Positions 16,316 to 25,178 of a stretch of DNA of 49,965 nucleotides are shown here, piece by piece. Made by a program: the position numbers and the translations under genes. Each line of letters begins with the position of its first letter. Within the stretch, counting starts at the first letter, position 1. This DNA is from Chloroflexota bacterium (GTDB lineage Bacteria > Chloroflexota > Chloroflexia > Chloroheliales > Chloroheliaceae). The DNA lies in NCBI GenBank assembly GCA_028287745.1, contig JAQBPB010000107.1, positions 1 to 49,965 of the forward strand, read 5' to 3'. The notes under the pieces were generated by a model. That model was given only the letters and a program-made list of their open reading frames with translations, was not told where the DNA came from and did no database searches.

Positions 16316-17365
16316 TTGACAACGGTTTTTAATCAGGACCGCGAAGGTAAAATTACCCAGAATCCGGCCAGCCATGGCGGGTATGCTATAGAGACCAAAG
16401 GTCTCAGCAAATCTTTTGATAAAGTAAAAGCCGTTACCAGCCTGGATTTAAAGGTAGAAGAGGGTTCCCTGTATGCCCTGCTGGGTCCTAACGGGGCCGG
16501 TAAGACCACCACAATCAATCTGCTAACCACCCTCATTGCCCCAGATAGCGGCCTGGCTACTGTAGCCGGTTATAATGTTGCCACCCAACCAAACCAGGTC
16601 CGGCGCAATATCGGCGTAACCTTTCAAGAAGTTGCCCTGGACCGCAACCTGACGGGCCGTTCCCTTCTGGATATTCACGGCCGGTTGTACCGGCTGCCCC
16701 AGGCTGAGATTAAAAAACGCACCCAGCAATTGATCAAACTGGTGGAACTGGAAGATGTGCTGGACCGGCAAGTCAAGACCTTTTCGGGCGGTATGAAGCG
16801 GCGTTTGGAACTGGCCCGGGGCCTTTTGACCGAACCACGCATATTGTTCCTGGATGAACCTACGGTCGGGCTTGACCCGCATAACCGGGAACGTATCTGG
16901 GCCTACCTCCAAGAGTTGCGCAGTAAGCAAAATATAACTATCATGTTAACCACCCATTACCTGGATGAAGCCGAAAGGCTGGCCGACAAAGTTGGCATTA
17001 TTGATGAAGGTAAGCTTGTGGTGGAAGGCTCGCCGGGCGGCCTGATTGCCTCCCTGGGAACCGATGTGGTTAAACTTACCGGCACCGGCGATATTGCCCG
17101 TTTCAAAGAAATCCTGCGAGAGCAGGAATGGATAGCGGCCTTCCGGGTGGCCCGGGCAGGGTCGGAAGAAGAAACACCGGCCGGGGAAGAAACATCCGGT
17201 CTCTTCGATATCCTGGTCAACCTGGCCTCCGAAGCCGGGCGCTCCGTCAAACCGCTGGTTGACCTGGCCGAGCGCAGCGGGTTCAATGTTGAGGATGTTT
17301 CACTTCAGCGTCCTACCTTAAATGAGGTATTTTTCAAATATACCGGCAGGAGACTTAGAGATTAA
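16316..17365 (+). CDS. ABC transporter ATPase, DrrA-like
   Basis: A 349-residue ATP-binding subunit of an ABC-2-type exporter. Walker A is GPNGAGKTT (57-65), the signature is FSGGM (156-160), Walker B is RILFLDEP (175-182), and the H-loop lies in LTTHYLDEAERLADK. The C-terminal 100 residues match the extra domain of the DrrA (daunorubicin resistance) subfamily. The start is probably TTG at 16316, with AAGCAGG upstream; there is no in-frame ATG before the conserved domain. The stop overlaps the permease ATG by one base, so the pair is coupled. Exported substrates of this group range from drugs to lipids and cannot be read here. Confidence 0.9.
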   Translation: MTTVFNQDREGKITQNPASHGGYAIETKGLSKSFDKVKAVTSLDLKVEEGSLYALLGPNGAGKTTTINLLTTLIAPDSGLATVAGYNVATQPNQVRRNIGVTFQEVALDRNLTGRSLLDIHGRLYRLPQAEIKKRTQQLIKLVELEDVLDRQVKTFSGGMKRRLELARGLLTEPRILFLDEPTVGLDPHNRERIWAYLQELRSKQNITIMLTTHYLDEAERLADKVGIIDEGKLVVEGSPGGLIASLGTDVVKLTGTGDIARFKEILREQEWIAAFRVARAGSEEETPAGEETSGLFDILVNLASEAGRSVKPLVDLAERSGFNVEDVSLQRPTLNEVFFKYTGRRLRD

Positions 17366-18198
17366 TGGCAACAGTAGTAAAAAAACGGGCCGTAACAACG
17401 GTAAAAGAGTCCGGTGAGTGGAGCGGATTGCTGGTAGGTATATATACCCTCTGGCTCAAGCACATGCGCAAATTCCGCAGCAGCCCGGTGGAAATATTAT
17501 TTACCCTGGCAACCCCGGTCCTGTGGATGTTGCTCTTTGGGGTTTGTATGACCGGTATGGTCACGGAATTTCAGGGCGGCCTCGGGTACCAGGCCTTTAT
17601 TACACCGGGTGTGATGCTTTTGACCGGCCTGACCGCCGCGATTCTGGGCGGTACCACTTTGCTGCTCGAACGGGTAAACGGCACCTTGAAAGAATATCTG
17701 GTAGCACCTATACCTCGCCTGGCGGTCCTCCTCGGGTCAATGACCAGCGGCCTGACCAAGGCAATTCTGCAAGCCATCGCCGTACTGGTAGCGGGCTGCG
17801 TATTGGATAGCACCCTGGTTTTCCGGGTACTGCCCTTTTTGGCCGCTATCGGGGTAGTAGCCCTGTTCTGCCTGGGTTTTGTCGGTTTGGCTTCCGCCTT
17901 CGCCAGCCAGGCCAAAAGCATGGAAAGCTATCACTCGCTGATTATGGTCATGAACCTGCCGGTGTTATTCATTTCCAATGCCTTATATCCCCTGGAAATA
18001 ATGCCCAGTACCCTTAGAGGCCTGGCTTTGCTCAATCCGACAACTTATGCGGTTGACGCCTGCCGGATTTTGCTTTTTGGTACAAAACCGGAAATCGGTC
18101 TTTTGATTGACCTGGTCGTCCTGGTGTTATTTATGTTCGGTGGTCTTTATTACGGCTACCGCTCTTTTAACAAAGTTATGCAGAAAATCGGCGCGTAG
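17365..18198 (+). CDS. ABC-2-type permease, DrrB-like
   Basis: A 277-residue membrane subunit with about six helices, partner of the ATPase encoded immediately upstream (one-base overlap). The short amphipathic N-terminus followed by LYTLWLKHMRKFRSSPVEI, and the central motif NLPVLFISNALYPLEIMP, are typical of ABC-2 permeases of the DrrB group. Two copies of each subunit should form the exporter. MsrB follows after 19 bases on the same strand, so all three may share a transcript ending at 18691. Confidence 0.9.
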   Translation: MATVVKKRAVTTVKESGEWSGLLVGIYTLWLKHMRKFRSSPVEILFTLATPVLWMLLFGVCMTGMVTEFQGGLGYQAFITPGVMLLTGLTAAILGGTTLLLERVNGTLKEYLVAPIPRLAVLLGSMTSGLTKAILQAIAVLVAGCVLDSTLVFRVLPFLAAIGVVALFCLGFVGLASAFASQAKSMESYHSLIMVMNLPVLFISNALYPLEIMPSTLRGLALLNPTTYAVDACRILLFGTKPEIGLLIDLVVLVLFMFGGLYYGYRSFNKVMQKIGA

Positions 18199-18217
18199 AA
18201 GGGCAGGAATAAAACCA

Positions 18218-18625
18218 ATGGAAGATTTAAGGGATAAACCTGAAAGTTACTGGAAAGAGAAACTCGCTCCCCAGGAGTACGAAATCCTCCGGCGCAAAGG
18301 CACCGAACGGGCTTTTAGCGGCACTCTTTACCACAACGAAGCCGATGGAGTCTATGAGTGCGGGGCATGCGGCCAGGCTCTCTTCTCATCGGATGCCAAG
18401 TACGACTCCGGTTGCGGCTGGCCCAGCTTTGACGATCCGATACACCGCGAGAACGTGGAATTAGTAGAAGATAATTCTTATGGAATGCGCCGGATTGAAG
18501 TAAACTGCAAAACCTGCGGTTCACATATGGGCCATGTCTTTCCGGACGGTCCCCGGGAAACCACTGGCATTCGCTACTGCATAAACTCACTTTCGCTCAA
18601 GTTCCGGCCAAAACCGGCCCAGTAA
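18218..18625 (+). CDS. msrB: Peptide-methionine (R)-S-oxide reductase
   Basis: This enzyme reduces the R epimer of methionine sulfoxide in proteins and so repairs oxidative damage in the cytosol. The 135-residue product is full length for a free-standing MsrB: two CxxC zinc pairs (C48/C51 and C97/C100), the CGWPSF motif at 66-71 whose C66 can resolve the disulfide, and the catalytic cysteine C121 in RYCINSLSLKF. The ATG at 18218 follows GGCAGGAA; the open frame extends further upstream but there overlaps the permease. Confidence 0.95.
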   Translation: MEDLRDKPESYWKEKLAPQEYEILRRKGTERAFSGTLYHNEADGVYECGACGQALFSSDAKYDSGCGWPSFDDPIHRENVELVEDNSYGMRRIEVNCKTCGSHMGHVFPDGPRETTGIRYCINSLSLKFRPKPAQ

Positions 18626-18647
18626 AACTTATTTAATAAGCAAGATT

Positions 18648-18691
18648 AAAAAGAGGGTTAGCCAGGAATTTTCCAGCTAACCCTCTTTTTT
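18648..18691. terminator. Bidirectional terminator between msrB and the histidine kinase
   Basis: Arms AAGAGGGTTAGC (18651-18662) and GCTAACCCTCTT (18676-18687), flanked by A-rich sequence on the left and T-rich on the right, work for both msrB (plus) and the kinase (minus). Confidence 0.9.
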
Positions 18692-18780
18692 ATGCTCCCT
18701 TGCAAAGAGTCTTTAACCTGCCACAGGTCTTTGACGGACTTTGTACCCTTCACACTGCTAAAGCTTCACCTGGCTGAAAA

Positions 18781-20415
18781 CTATTTAGTAGAAACATCCT
18801 GATCGGGCAGGGAAATAGTAAAGGTCGTACCCAGGCCAACCTGGCTCTCAACCTGGATAGTACCCTGGTGCAGTTCAACGCTCTTTTTAACGATGGTTAA
18901 GCCCAGCCCGGTGCCGGGGATAGTGCCGGTATTGGTTGCCCGGTAGAAATTATCAAAAATCTTTAACTGGTCCCCTGCCGGAATACTGATACCCTTATCT
19001 TTAACTTGAATCAGCACATTTTGTTCCTGGTAAGTAACGACCAGTTCTATCTTTCCGCCCTCCGGTGAATACTTAATAGCATTATTCAAGAGATTTATAA
19101 ATATAAACTGTAGCAATCTTTCATCGGCATAAGTCGGACGGACGGAACCATTAACCCTGAAGCTTATACTGTATTTTTCAGGCAGGTCCACCTGGAAATC
19201 CTGTAATATGGCCTGACAAATGGTAGTCAGGTCTAGCTCACGGGGGAAGAAGTCTAACCCGTCCTCTTCCGCTTTTTCAACAATCAAAATGTCGTCCAAC
19301 AACCTGGCTAAATACTTCCCTGAATTCTGGATGCGTTTAACCAGTTCCAGCTTTTTCTCCTCGCTAAATCTATGGCTGTATATTTCCAGCAACTCAGCGT
19401 TACTTATAATCCCGGTCAGGGGAGTACGAAATTCGTGTGAGGTAGTGGTTATAAATCTCGATTTAAGTTCACTTAACTCCCGTTCCCGTTCTACCGTCTG
19501 GCGCAATTCTTCTTCCAGCCGCCGGTGGGTAGTTATATCCTGGAAAACGCTCATTCCGGCAAAGGTGCGGCCATCAATGTCCTTGACCGGTAATACTTGC
19601 ACTTCAAAAACCTCATCGATACCCTGTGGAATAAAATCGAAATGGGAGACTTCCCCGCCCAGGGCTTTACGGTAATAAGGTTCGAACACGGCGCTTAGTT
19701 CCAGGGGTAATGATTCCTGCAAGGTTTTACCCTCGTATTTCTCCGGTGATGTACCCAGTTTCTTAAGAATATTGCCATTGTAAATAATAAATCTTAAATT
19801 GGTATCGAAAAGAGTTACCAGGCCGCCGGGGAAATTCTGGGCCAGGGCCCGGTAGTAATTCTCGCTCTCAAGTAAGGCGGCGTTCTGCTGGTTTATTACT
19901 TTGAAACTGGAGCGTTGAACTAGAATCAGGTAACATAAAGTCAGGCAGGTCAGAAACACAAATAAAATGTGAATCAGATAGATGCCAGGATTTGAGGTAA
20001 AGGCGTAGCCGGTATATGTCCCGAAGTTAAGCAAACCCATCAGGTGATGGAACGTGATAATAACGGTAGCAAGAAGAATAATTTTCCAATCATAATAAGT
20101 GGCTAATAAAGCCAGCATCGCAAAGATATGGAAGTTCATTTCCACCAGACCATGGGAAAGATGGATTAACGACGAGGAGCAAGCTATAAAGGATAGAGTT
20201 ATAGCAAATCGGCTGCTGAAAGAGCCGGGCCTGTAATAATAACCAATAAAAGCGGCTACAAAGATTAGGCTACACAGCAAAATGGAGTCATATTGCCTTG
20301 TTATAAAAGTCCAACCGTAGATCACTAGCAAATGAATACTCAGAATGTAAAGCAGGAGCCTGTCTTTTCTGTCGTCAGCCGATTCTAAATTCGGTATTTT
20401 TTTGGATTTAATCAT
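18781..20415 (-). CDS. Membrane sensor histidine kinase with PAS domain
   Basis: A 544-residue hybrid of five to six N-terminal helices (about 18-168), a short coiled linker, a PAS domain (about 185-300), HisKA with H327 in TSHEFRTPLTGI, and a HATPase domain with N-box NLLNNAIKYSPEGG (441-454), a G1 box DKGISIP with Ser where Gly is usual, and G2 GTGLGLTI (501-508). The membrane part carries the pattern HG..E.NFHIFAMLALLA.Y.DW followed by FHHL (about 88-125), seen in membrane sensors of some chemoreceptors and cyclases. I use the ATG at 20415, preceded by AGGAAG; an upstream in-frame TTG at 20499 lacks a good ribosome site. A receiver protein lies divergently 405 bases away and is its probable partner. 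Confidence 0.88.
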   Translation of the reverse strand: MIKSKKIPNLESADDRKDRLLLYILSIHLLVIYGWTFITRQYDSILLCSLIFVAAFIGYYYRPGSFSSRFAITLSFIACSSSLIHLSHGLVEMNFHIFAMLALLATYYDWKIILLATVIITFHHLMGLLNFGTYTGYAFTSNPGIYLIHILFVFLTCLTLCYLILVQRSSFKVINQQNAALLESENYYRALAQNFPGGLVTLFDTNLRFIIYNGNILKKLGTSPEKYEGKTLQESLPLELSAVFEPYYRKALGGEVSHFDFIPQGIDEVFEVQVLPVKDIDGRTFAGMSVFQDITTHRRLEEELRQTVERERELSELKSRFITTTSHEFRTPLTGIISNAELLEIYSHRFSEEKKLELVKRIQNSGKYLARLLDDILIVEKAEEDGLDFFPRELDLTTICQAILQDFQVDLPEKYSISFRVNGSVRPTYADERLLQFIFINLLNNAIKYSPEGGKIELVVTYQEQNVLIQVKDKGISIPAGDQLKIFDNFYRATNTGTIPGTGLGLTIVKKSVELHQGTIQVESQVGLGTTFTISLPDQDVSTK

Positions 20416-20819
20416 ACTTCCTGTTCTGTAACGAACCCCAATATTCAAACAAAGGTATAACTGAAGGGCTTTGCAATCAAAAGAAGTAAAATTCCTCAAA
20501 AGTTATTAACCCAAGCAAACATGCATTAGCGCTTTTTAATACTAACAAAAACTAAGCCCATTTGAATTTCGAATTAATATCAATTCTGTGAAAATATAAC
20601 TCTTTTATATTTTAAGGGTAGAGCAACATGTTTGGAAATAAGGACATAAATTTTAAAAGTATAATTTTTCTATGAAGTAGGTCAATTTATTATAGATATC
20701 ATTTATATGAGAACGTATTTAATAGACTTATTGTAAAATAGATGGTATAAATAGAATTATACTGTCATAAATGTTACTCAAAATATTAATTTACATTCTA
20801 AAGGTAAACAGGTCAATTA
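20416..20819. other. AT-rich divergent intergenic region
   Basis: About 400 bases of very AT-rich DNA separate the divergent kinase and receiver genes and must hold both promoters. Many TATAAT-like words occur by composition alone, so I do not assign boxes. I see no convincing small gene, hairpin terminator or RNA gene. Confidence 0.5.
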
Positions 20820-21170
20820 ATGGGTAAAACAATTCTTCTCGTTGAGGACCAACCAGAAATACGTGATGTAATGCAGATGCTATTACGCCTGTTAGGTTAC
20901 GATGTTACGGTTGCCGCACACGGGGTCCAGGGGCTGCAATACATTAGCCAGCATTCGTTCGATCTGGTTATAACCGATATTTTGATGCCGGTGATGGATG
21001 GGAACGAGTTTATAAAAGAATTATCAAAAATTGCTAATCCGCCACCGGTAATTGCGCTGGCAGGGAGCACCAGCGAAATTGAACCGAATACCATCGTAAA
21101 AGAAGTGGCCTGTAAACCACTAACTATTCAGCAAATCAAACAAATGCTTGCCCGCGTTTTACCTCGCTGA
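20820..21170 (+). CDS. Single-domain response regulator (receiver only)
   Basis: A 116-residue CheY-like receiver with no output domain. The acidic pair is E9/D10, the phospho-acceptor is D53 in DLVITDILMPVMDG, and the conserved lysine is K99 in CKP. The Thr/Ser that normally senses phosphorylation is replaced by Ala (A81 in VIALAGS), so signalling may differ from CheY. It is divergent from a PAS histidine kinase, its likely donor. Such stand-alone receivers usually act by protein contact or as phosphorelay intermediates. Confidence 0.9.
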   Translation: MGKTILLVEDQPEIRDVMQMLLRLLGYDVTVAAHGVQGLQYISQHSFDLVITDILMPVMDGNEFIKELSKIANPPPVIALAGSTSEIEPNTIVKEVACKPLTIQQIKQMLARVLPR

Positions 21171-21447
21171 TCAGCCATTCGTCCCGGAACAATTTGCTTT
21201 TACCCATTTTCAGATATACCAGGCTAAAATTGGATTATACCAACGGACAGATTTTAGTTGAAACAGATATGACCTCAACTATTCCAACTTTCTACAATGT
21301 GTCCGGTAGCAAAAATGGATTGAGAATACCAGGCATTAAGCATGCCAATTTGCCTGAAAGAAGATTCCTTAAAATCCAGGGTCTTTTCGATGTATAATAA
21401 AGCCTGGAAAGTTGAAAGTTAAAAATTATAGGAATGAGTCTTTAGAA

Positions 21448-21744
21448 ATGGCCGATAAACCACGCGGCTTGCTACGCGGCCCAAAATTTAATGGGAAACA
21501 CACTACCCTGATTGCGCCAGCCTTCCAGGTAATAGAATTGCTGCGCGATGACAGCCGGGTAACTAAAATTGTAATCGGAGTTATAAAGCCGCGTAAGGGC
21601 AGCGGAGTAAGCCTCAAGGCCGTAACAATCGAAGCCGGGTTGCGGCTGATGGTTTCCGGCCCTTCCAGTGTCCAGCAATTCTATGCCTACACCTCTGAGC
21701 CGGAAGCGGTTAAAATAGAACTGGAAAAGTTATTCGCTGTTTAG
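21448..21744 (+). CDS. Small conserved protein, resembles DUF2103
   Basis: A 98-residue soluble, basic protein with no membrane segment. The pattern KHTTLIAPAFQVIELL..DSRV.KIVIGVIKP and, near the end, SVQQFYAYT resembles the DUF2103 family (annotated in databases as putative metal-binding), but I only recognise it by pattern and no function is established. The start is the ATG at 21448; the frame stays open upstream to a TTG at 21412 with GGAATGAG between them, so a longer form of 110 residues is possible. It stands between the receiver gene and the convergent nadK. Confidence 0.6.
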   Translation: MADKPRGLLRGPKFNGKHTTLIAPAFQVIELLRDDSRVTKIVIGVIKPRKGSGVSLKAVTIEAGLRLMVSGPSSVQQFYAYTSEPEAVKIELEKLFAV

Positions 21745-21891
21745 TTTAGCCACCCTGGCTGATTACCGGGCGCTTTCGGGATGGTAACTACGTTAAAAAA
21801 AATAGCCTGCTCCATTCAGCGCGCCTTCCCTGCCAGGAAAGGTCACCATCTGCAAAAAGAAACAGGCAATTCATGACCGGGTGTGCAGCTG

Positions 21892-22728
21892 TCAACCACC
21901 GCGCCGCAAGCGGTTTGCCAGGGTTTCGAAGAAATATTGTTTGGGTTGGAGCCGGGCGAAATACGCCACGTGGGGGGCGTTAGTTATGTTAAGCATATCT
22001 TTGTCTTGAATAGAGAAGTCCGGCTGGCCGTCGATGGTAACCGAAGCGCCTTTACGAGTACCTACATACAATGTGACGGTCGAACTTTCAGGCACGATTA
22101 AATGACCTAGCAAGCTGAGGTGCGGGGCAATAGCGCTGATTGCCATCGCGCGCATAGTCGGGGCAATCACCGGGCCGCCGGTCGCCAGCGAATAAGCAGT
22201 CGAGCCGGTAGCGGTGCTGACAATTACCCCATCCCCGATATAAGTCGTCAGGGCTGAGCCGTCAATATCCAGCTTTACATCAATTACGCCCGATAAGAAT
22301 GAGCGGCCTACCACAATATCGTTGAGTCCAAGATACTCACCCAGGACGACCCCGTGGCGGACCAGTTGGGCCTTGAGCATAGCGCGTTCTTCTAACCAAT
22401 GCTCGCCCCGTACAAAGGCCGGAACTTTCTCCAGGGCGGTAGAAGGGTCAAGCTCGGCCAGGAAGCCGAAACGCCCAAAATCGACCCCGGTAATCGGTAC
22501 GCCATGCAGGGCTGCGGTCTTGGCGGCATGTAGAATCGTCCCATCCCCACCAAAGACAAAAACCAGGTCCAGTTCGGCCACGACTTTGGCAAATTCGCCG
22601 TTATCCGGTACAATCCCGCGCCAGACCTTAACGCCTTCTTTTTCAAGTTCCTTGATAAAGGCGTCCGCCAGGCTGTCTGCTTCAGGAGGTGGGACCGGTC
22701 GCAGCACTACGCCGACATTTTTTAACAC
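21892..22728 (-). CDS. nadK: NAD kinase
   Basis: This enzyme phosphorylates NAD to NADP and is the only route to NADP in most bacteria. The 278-residue product has the catalytic GGDGT motif (60-64), the glycine-rich GVDFGRFGFLAEL (81-93), NDIVVGR (136-142) and TGSTAYSLATGGP (174-186). The usual GVN/GIN of the second motif reads GVD here, a minor variation. It starts at GTG three bases after the end of the upstream methyltransferase gene, so the two are cotranscribed; this pairing is common in Gram-positive-like genomes. Confidence 0.94.
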   Translation of the reverse strand: MLKNVGVVLRPVPPPEADSLADAFIKELEKEGVKVWRGIVPDNGEFAKVVAELDLVFVFGGDGTILHAAKTAALHGVPITGVDFGRFGFLAELDPSTALEKVPAFVRGEHWLEERAMLKAQLVRHGVVLGEYLGLNDIVVGRSFLSGVIDVKLDIDGSALTTYIGDGVIVSTATGSTAYSLATGGPVIAPTMRAMAISAIAPHLSLLGHLIVPESSTVTLYVGTRKGASVTIDGQPDFSIQDKDMLNITNAPHVAYFARLQPKQYFFETLANRLRRGG

Positions 22729-22731
22729 GCG

Positions 22732-23595
22732 CTACTTTGCTCCTTTTAGTTCATTTCGATTATCCGGTGTAGAAGCCATAACCTCTTCAATCAAAACCTG
22801 TGGGTCCGGGAAAACCGTTTCGCCTGCTTGCACGCCGGTTGCCAGGTAAGCCAGAAACTCGCGATTACCTTCGGTACCCAGGATTGGTGAATTTATCAGC
22901 CCGCGTATTTCAAAATGGTGCTGTCTGCACCATTCTATCAAATCTAAAAGCACTGCGCGATGTACAGCGGGGTCTTTTATAATGCCGCCTTTGCCGACCT
23001 GTTCACGGCCCGCTTCAAACTGAGGCTTTATCAGGCAGACAATTGGCGCACCGGGTACGCTCAAACGCTGCGCGGGCGGTAAAACCAGTTTAAGCGAGAT
23101 AAAACTGACATCAATAACCACCATTTCGGCCAGCGGCGGTGGCGCGGCATCGCCAGGAGCCGGTAAATTATCCAGATAGCGAATATTGGTCTTGTCCATT
23201 ACCACTACCCGCGAATCGTTGCGAATTTTCCAGTCCAACTGGTTCTGGCCGACATCTACCGCAAAGACCAGCTTAGCACCTCTTTGCAGGGTGCAATCGG
23301 TAAATCCGCCCGTGCTGGCCCCGATATCCAGGACCAGTTTATCTTTGGGGTCCAGTCCAAAGTGGTCAAGCGCTTTTTCCAGTTTCAGGCCGCCCCGGCC
23401 GACATACTTCAAAGTAGCCCCGGCCTTAAGGTTTAGCGAAGCGGCCGCTACCTGGTCAAGATTTTCGCCCGGCTTATCAACCCGGCGCGTACCGGCCAGG
23501 ACCTGACCGGCCATCACCAGGGCTTTAGCTTTCTCTCTGGAATCGACCAGACCCAGGTCTACTAACCACTGGTCTACCCTGCGTTTTTCCTTCAC
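22732..23595 (-). CDS. tlyA: TlyA-family rRNA 2'-O-methyltransferase
   Basis: A 287-residue protein joining an N-terminal S4 RNA-binding domain (about 4-60) to an FtsJ/RrmJ-like methyltransferase. Seen are GRGGLKLEKAL (67-77), the SAM-binding motif VLDIGASTGGFTD (88-100), and the downstream VIDVSFISLKLVLP. Mycobacterial TlyA methylates cytidines in 16S and 23S rRNA, which makes ribosomes sensitive to capreomycin; some homologues are called haemolysins for historical reasons. It begins at GTG (23595) behind a promoter about 100 bases upstream and is followed directly by nadK. Confidence 0.9.
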   Translation of the reverse strand: MKEKRRVDQWLVDLGLVDSREKAKALVMAGQVLAGTRRVDKPGENLDQVAAASLNLKAGATLKYVGRGGLKLEKALDHFGLDPKDKLVLDIGASTGGFTDCTLQRGAKLVFAVDVGQNQLDWKIRNDSRVVVMDKTNIRYLDNLPAPGDAAPPPLAEMVVIDVSFISLKLVLPPAQRLSVPGAPIVCLIKPQFEAGREQVGKGGIIKDPAVHRAVLLDLIEWCRQHHFEIRGLINSPILGTEGNREFLAYLATGVQAGETVFPDPQVLIEEVMASTPDNRNELKGAK

Positions 23596-23696
23596 CGCTT
23601 TAGGTTTCTGATTTTTGATTTGCTTTATTCCTGTAATTTTCCCAACCGGTAGAGCTACCGGCTGCCTTTGTGCAGCACATATTGTTTTAAGGGTTT

Positions 23697-23725
23697 ATTA
23701 TAATCGGACTTGCAGCCATTCACAA
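23697..23725 (-). promoter_or_regulatory. Promoter of the tlyA-nadK unit
   Basis: Minus strand TTGTGA (23720-23725), 17 bases, TATAAT (23697-23702). The leader of about 95 bases contains a small hairpin with arms CCGGTA and TACCGG (23645-23660). Confidence 0.7.
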
Positions 23726-23808
23726 CAGCCGGAGAACAGGCCCGGCTTAAAATCCCGGCTAAAAGCCCAAAAGTCCAAAGCCCTGAAATGAGGAAAAGAC
23801 GGCAAACT

Positions 23809-23852
23809 AAAAAGGGATCTCTTTCCTGCTATAACTGCTGGAAAGAAATCCC
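23809..23852 (-). terminator. Terminator of the class I aldolase gene
   Basis: On the minus strand GGGATTTCTTTCC (23840-23852) pairs with GGAAAGAGATCCC (23814-23826) with one wobble and is followed by TTTTT (23809-23813). It begins 20 bases after the aldolase stop. Confidence 0.88.
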
Positions 23853-23871
23853 CTTGCTGGCTGACCGGGAA

Positions 23872-24897
23872 TTACCCGACCACTTCTATATTGTCGAGTC
23901 CGCCATAGCGGTCGTACCAGGGCTTGCCACCCTTCTGGACAACTTCGTTAAGAGCCTGGACGTTCTTGACACCCCGGTCCAGCAGCCACTCTTCCAGCGC
24001 ATCCCCGCCGCCTTTAGCGAAAATCGGGATGCCCTCTTTCCAGGTAGCCCGACCACACAGCACCCCGCTAAAGGGAGTGCCGGATTCGGCGGCCAGTTCC
24101 AGGTTCTCCCGGAAGATGTCGTCGTCTACCCCGGCCGAAAGATAAATGAAAGGCTTGTGGGTAGCTGCGGCGGCAACCTTGAAGTGTTCGATAGCGGCCT
24201 GGCGGTCATAAGCGGATTCGCCACCCTTGAAAGCCCGGCTGCCTTCCAGGTAGGCAATGTTGATCGGGATTTCCACTTTCAACACGTCCACGCCGTAGCG
24301 GTCCTGGGAGAATTCTTGCATATAGCGAGTGACATATTCGGGCTTCTTGCGGGCAAACTCCAGGCCGGTTTCGTCCATACCGTCCTGGTAGGCCAGCGGC
24401 TCCAGGAAGAACGGTACGTCTAAAGCCTGGCATTCGGCTCCGACTCTTTCGAGGAAGGCGTGTTTGACCAGGTTGATTTCCTCGGTGTCAAAGGGATTGT
24501 AGTAAATCAGGACTTTAATCGCGTCCGCGCCCGCTTCTAACAGGCGGCGCACACTCCACTCCGGCAGCAAATCCGGCAGGCGGCCTTTCAGCGAGGCATC
24601 GTAGCCGGTCTTTTCATAAGCCAAAAGCACGCCGGTGCCGGGGGCTCTTTCTTCAAGAGCGGGTAGGCCGTATTCCGGGTCCATCAGGATAGCGCTGGAA
24701 TAGCGGGTCAGAACTTTAGTGACCCGCTTCTTGAAATCGGTCAGGTCGGCATCGGTAATGCTTTGACCGCGCAGTTTTTCGATACTCTTTTTGAGAGAGC
24801 CGCGCTGATCCATAGCGGTGGCGGCAATAATACCATTATCATCGGCACAAGCCTGAATATGGTTAAACTTTCCCCTGGTTATTTTAACTTTGGGCAT
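23872..24897 (-). CDS. Class I tagatose-1,6-bisphosphate aldolase family (LacD-like)
   Basis: A 341-residue Schiff-base aldolase of the LacD group, which splits tagatose 1,6-bisphosphate (and often fructose, sorbose or psicose bisphosphates) into glyceraldehyde 3-phosphate and dihydroxyacetone phosphate. Conserved parts are AMDQRGSLKK near residue 30, AIKVLIYYNP, and the Schiff-base lysine K207 in DVLKVEIPIN, matching K205 of streptococcal LacD. I choose the ATG at 24897, since AGAGGAG lies five bases upstream; the frame runs nine codons further to 24924. No tagatose-pathway genes are nearby, so it may serve glycolysis or sulfoquinovose-type catabolism instead. Substrate is uncertain. Confidence 0.85.
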   Translation of the reverse strand: MPKVKITRGKFNHIQACADDNGIIAATAMDQRGSLKKSIEKLRGQSITDADLTDFKKRVTKVLTRYSSAILMDPEYGLPALEERAPGTGVLLAYEKTGYDASLKGRLPDLLPEWSVRRLLEAGADAIKVLIYYNPFDTEEINLVKHAFLERVGAECQALDVPFFLEPLAYQDGMDETGLEFARKKPEYVTRYMQEFSQDRYGVDVLKVEIPINIAYLEGSRAFKGGESAYDRQAAIEHFKVAAAATHKPFIYLSAGVDDDIFRENLELAAESGTPFSGVLCGRATWKEGIPIFAKGGGDALEEWLLDRGVKNVQALNEVVQKGGKPWYDRYGGLDNIEVVG

Positions 24898-24960
24898 AAC
24901 ACTCCTCTTTAATGTACCTGGCAAACTACAATCTTACTTTATATCACGCTTTGCTCTGAA

Positions 24961-24989
24961 AAGATACCCTAATTTAGGCCGGTTGGCAA
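24961..24989 (-). promoter_or_regulatory. Promoter of the LacD-like aldolase gene
   Basis: Minus strand TTGCCA (24984-24989), 17 bases, TATCTT (24961-24966). The -10 box is identical to that of the S-box leader at 1783-1788. Confidence 0.6.
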
Positions 24990-25178
24990 GTTAAAGCATG
25001 TTTTAGACCCAGGGGCAACTGCCAGGCAAATGAGGTATAATTAGGCTGGAAGATATGCCCGGTCTAAGGTTGTAAGACTACTTATATAATAACACCTGCC
25101 GGTAAAAATCAGGTTAAAATTTTAAATTACTAGAATGGATTTTAGGGACTTTTTAAGAAAAAGCCCGGTGAATAAATT

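Noticed and set aside
21194..21397. 67-residue frame between the receiver and DUF2103-like genes
   Set aside because: TTG start, no clear ribosome site and no recognisable sequence; left out for lack of support.
21780..21860. Run of eight T (minus strand) after nadK as its terminator
   Set aside because: The only decent hairpin (CCTTTCC with GGGAAGG) ends about 25 bases before the T-run, and the stem adjacent to the T-run has only three pairs.
23710..24423. 237-residue plus-strand frame opposite the aldolase gene
   Set aside because: It lies mostly antisense to the well-supported LacD-like gene and its product resembles no family; it begins inside the aldolase terminator region.
25036..25041. 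TATAAT word as globin promoter
   Set aside because: No acceptable -35 sequence at 16-18 bases and it would give a 130-base leader; not strong enough to list.
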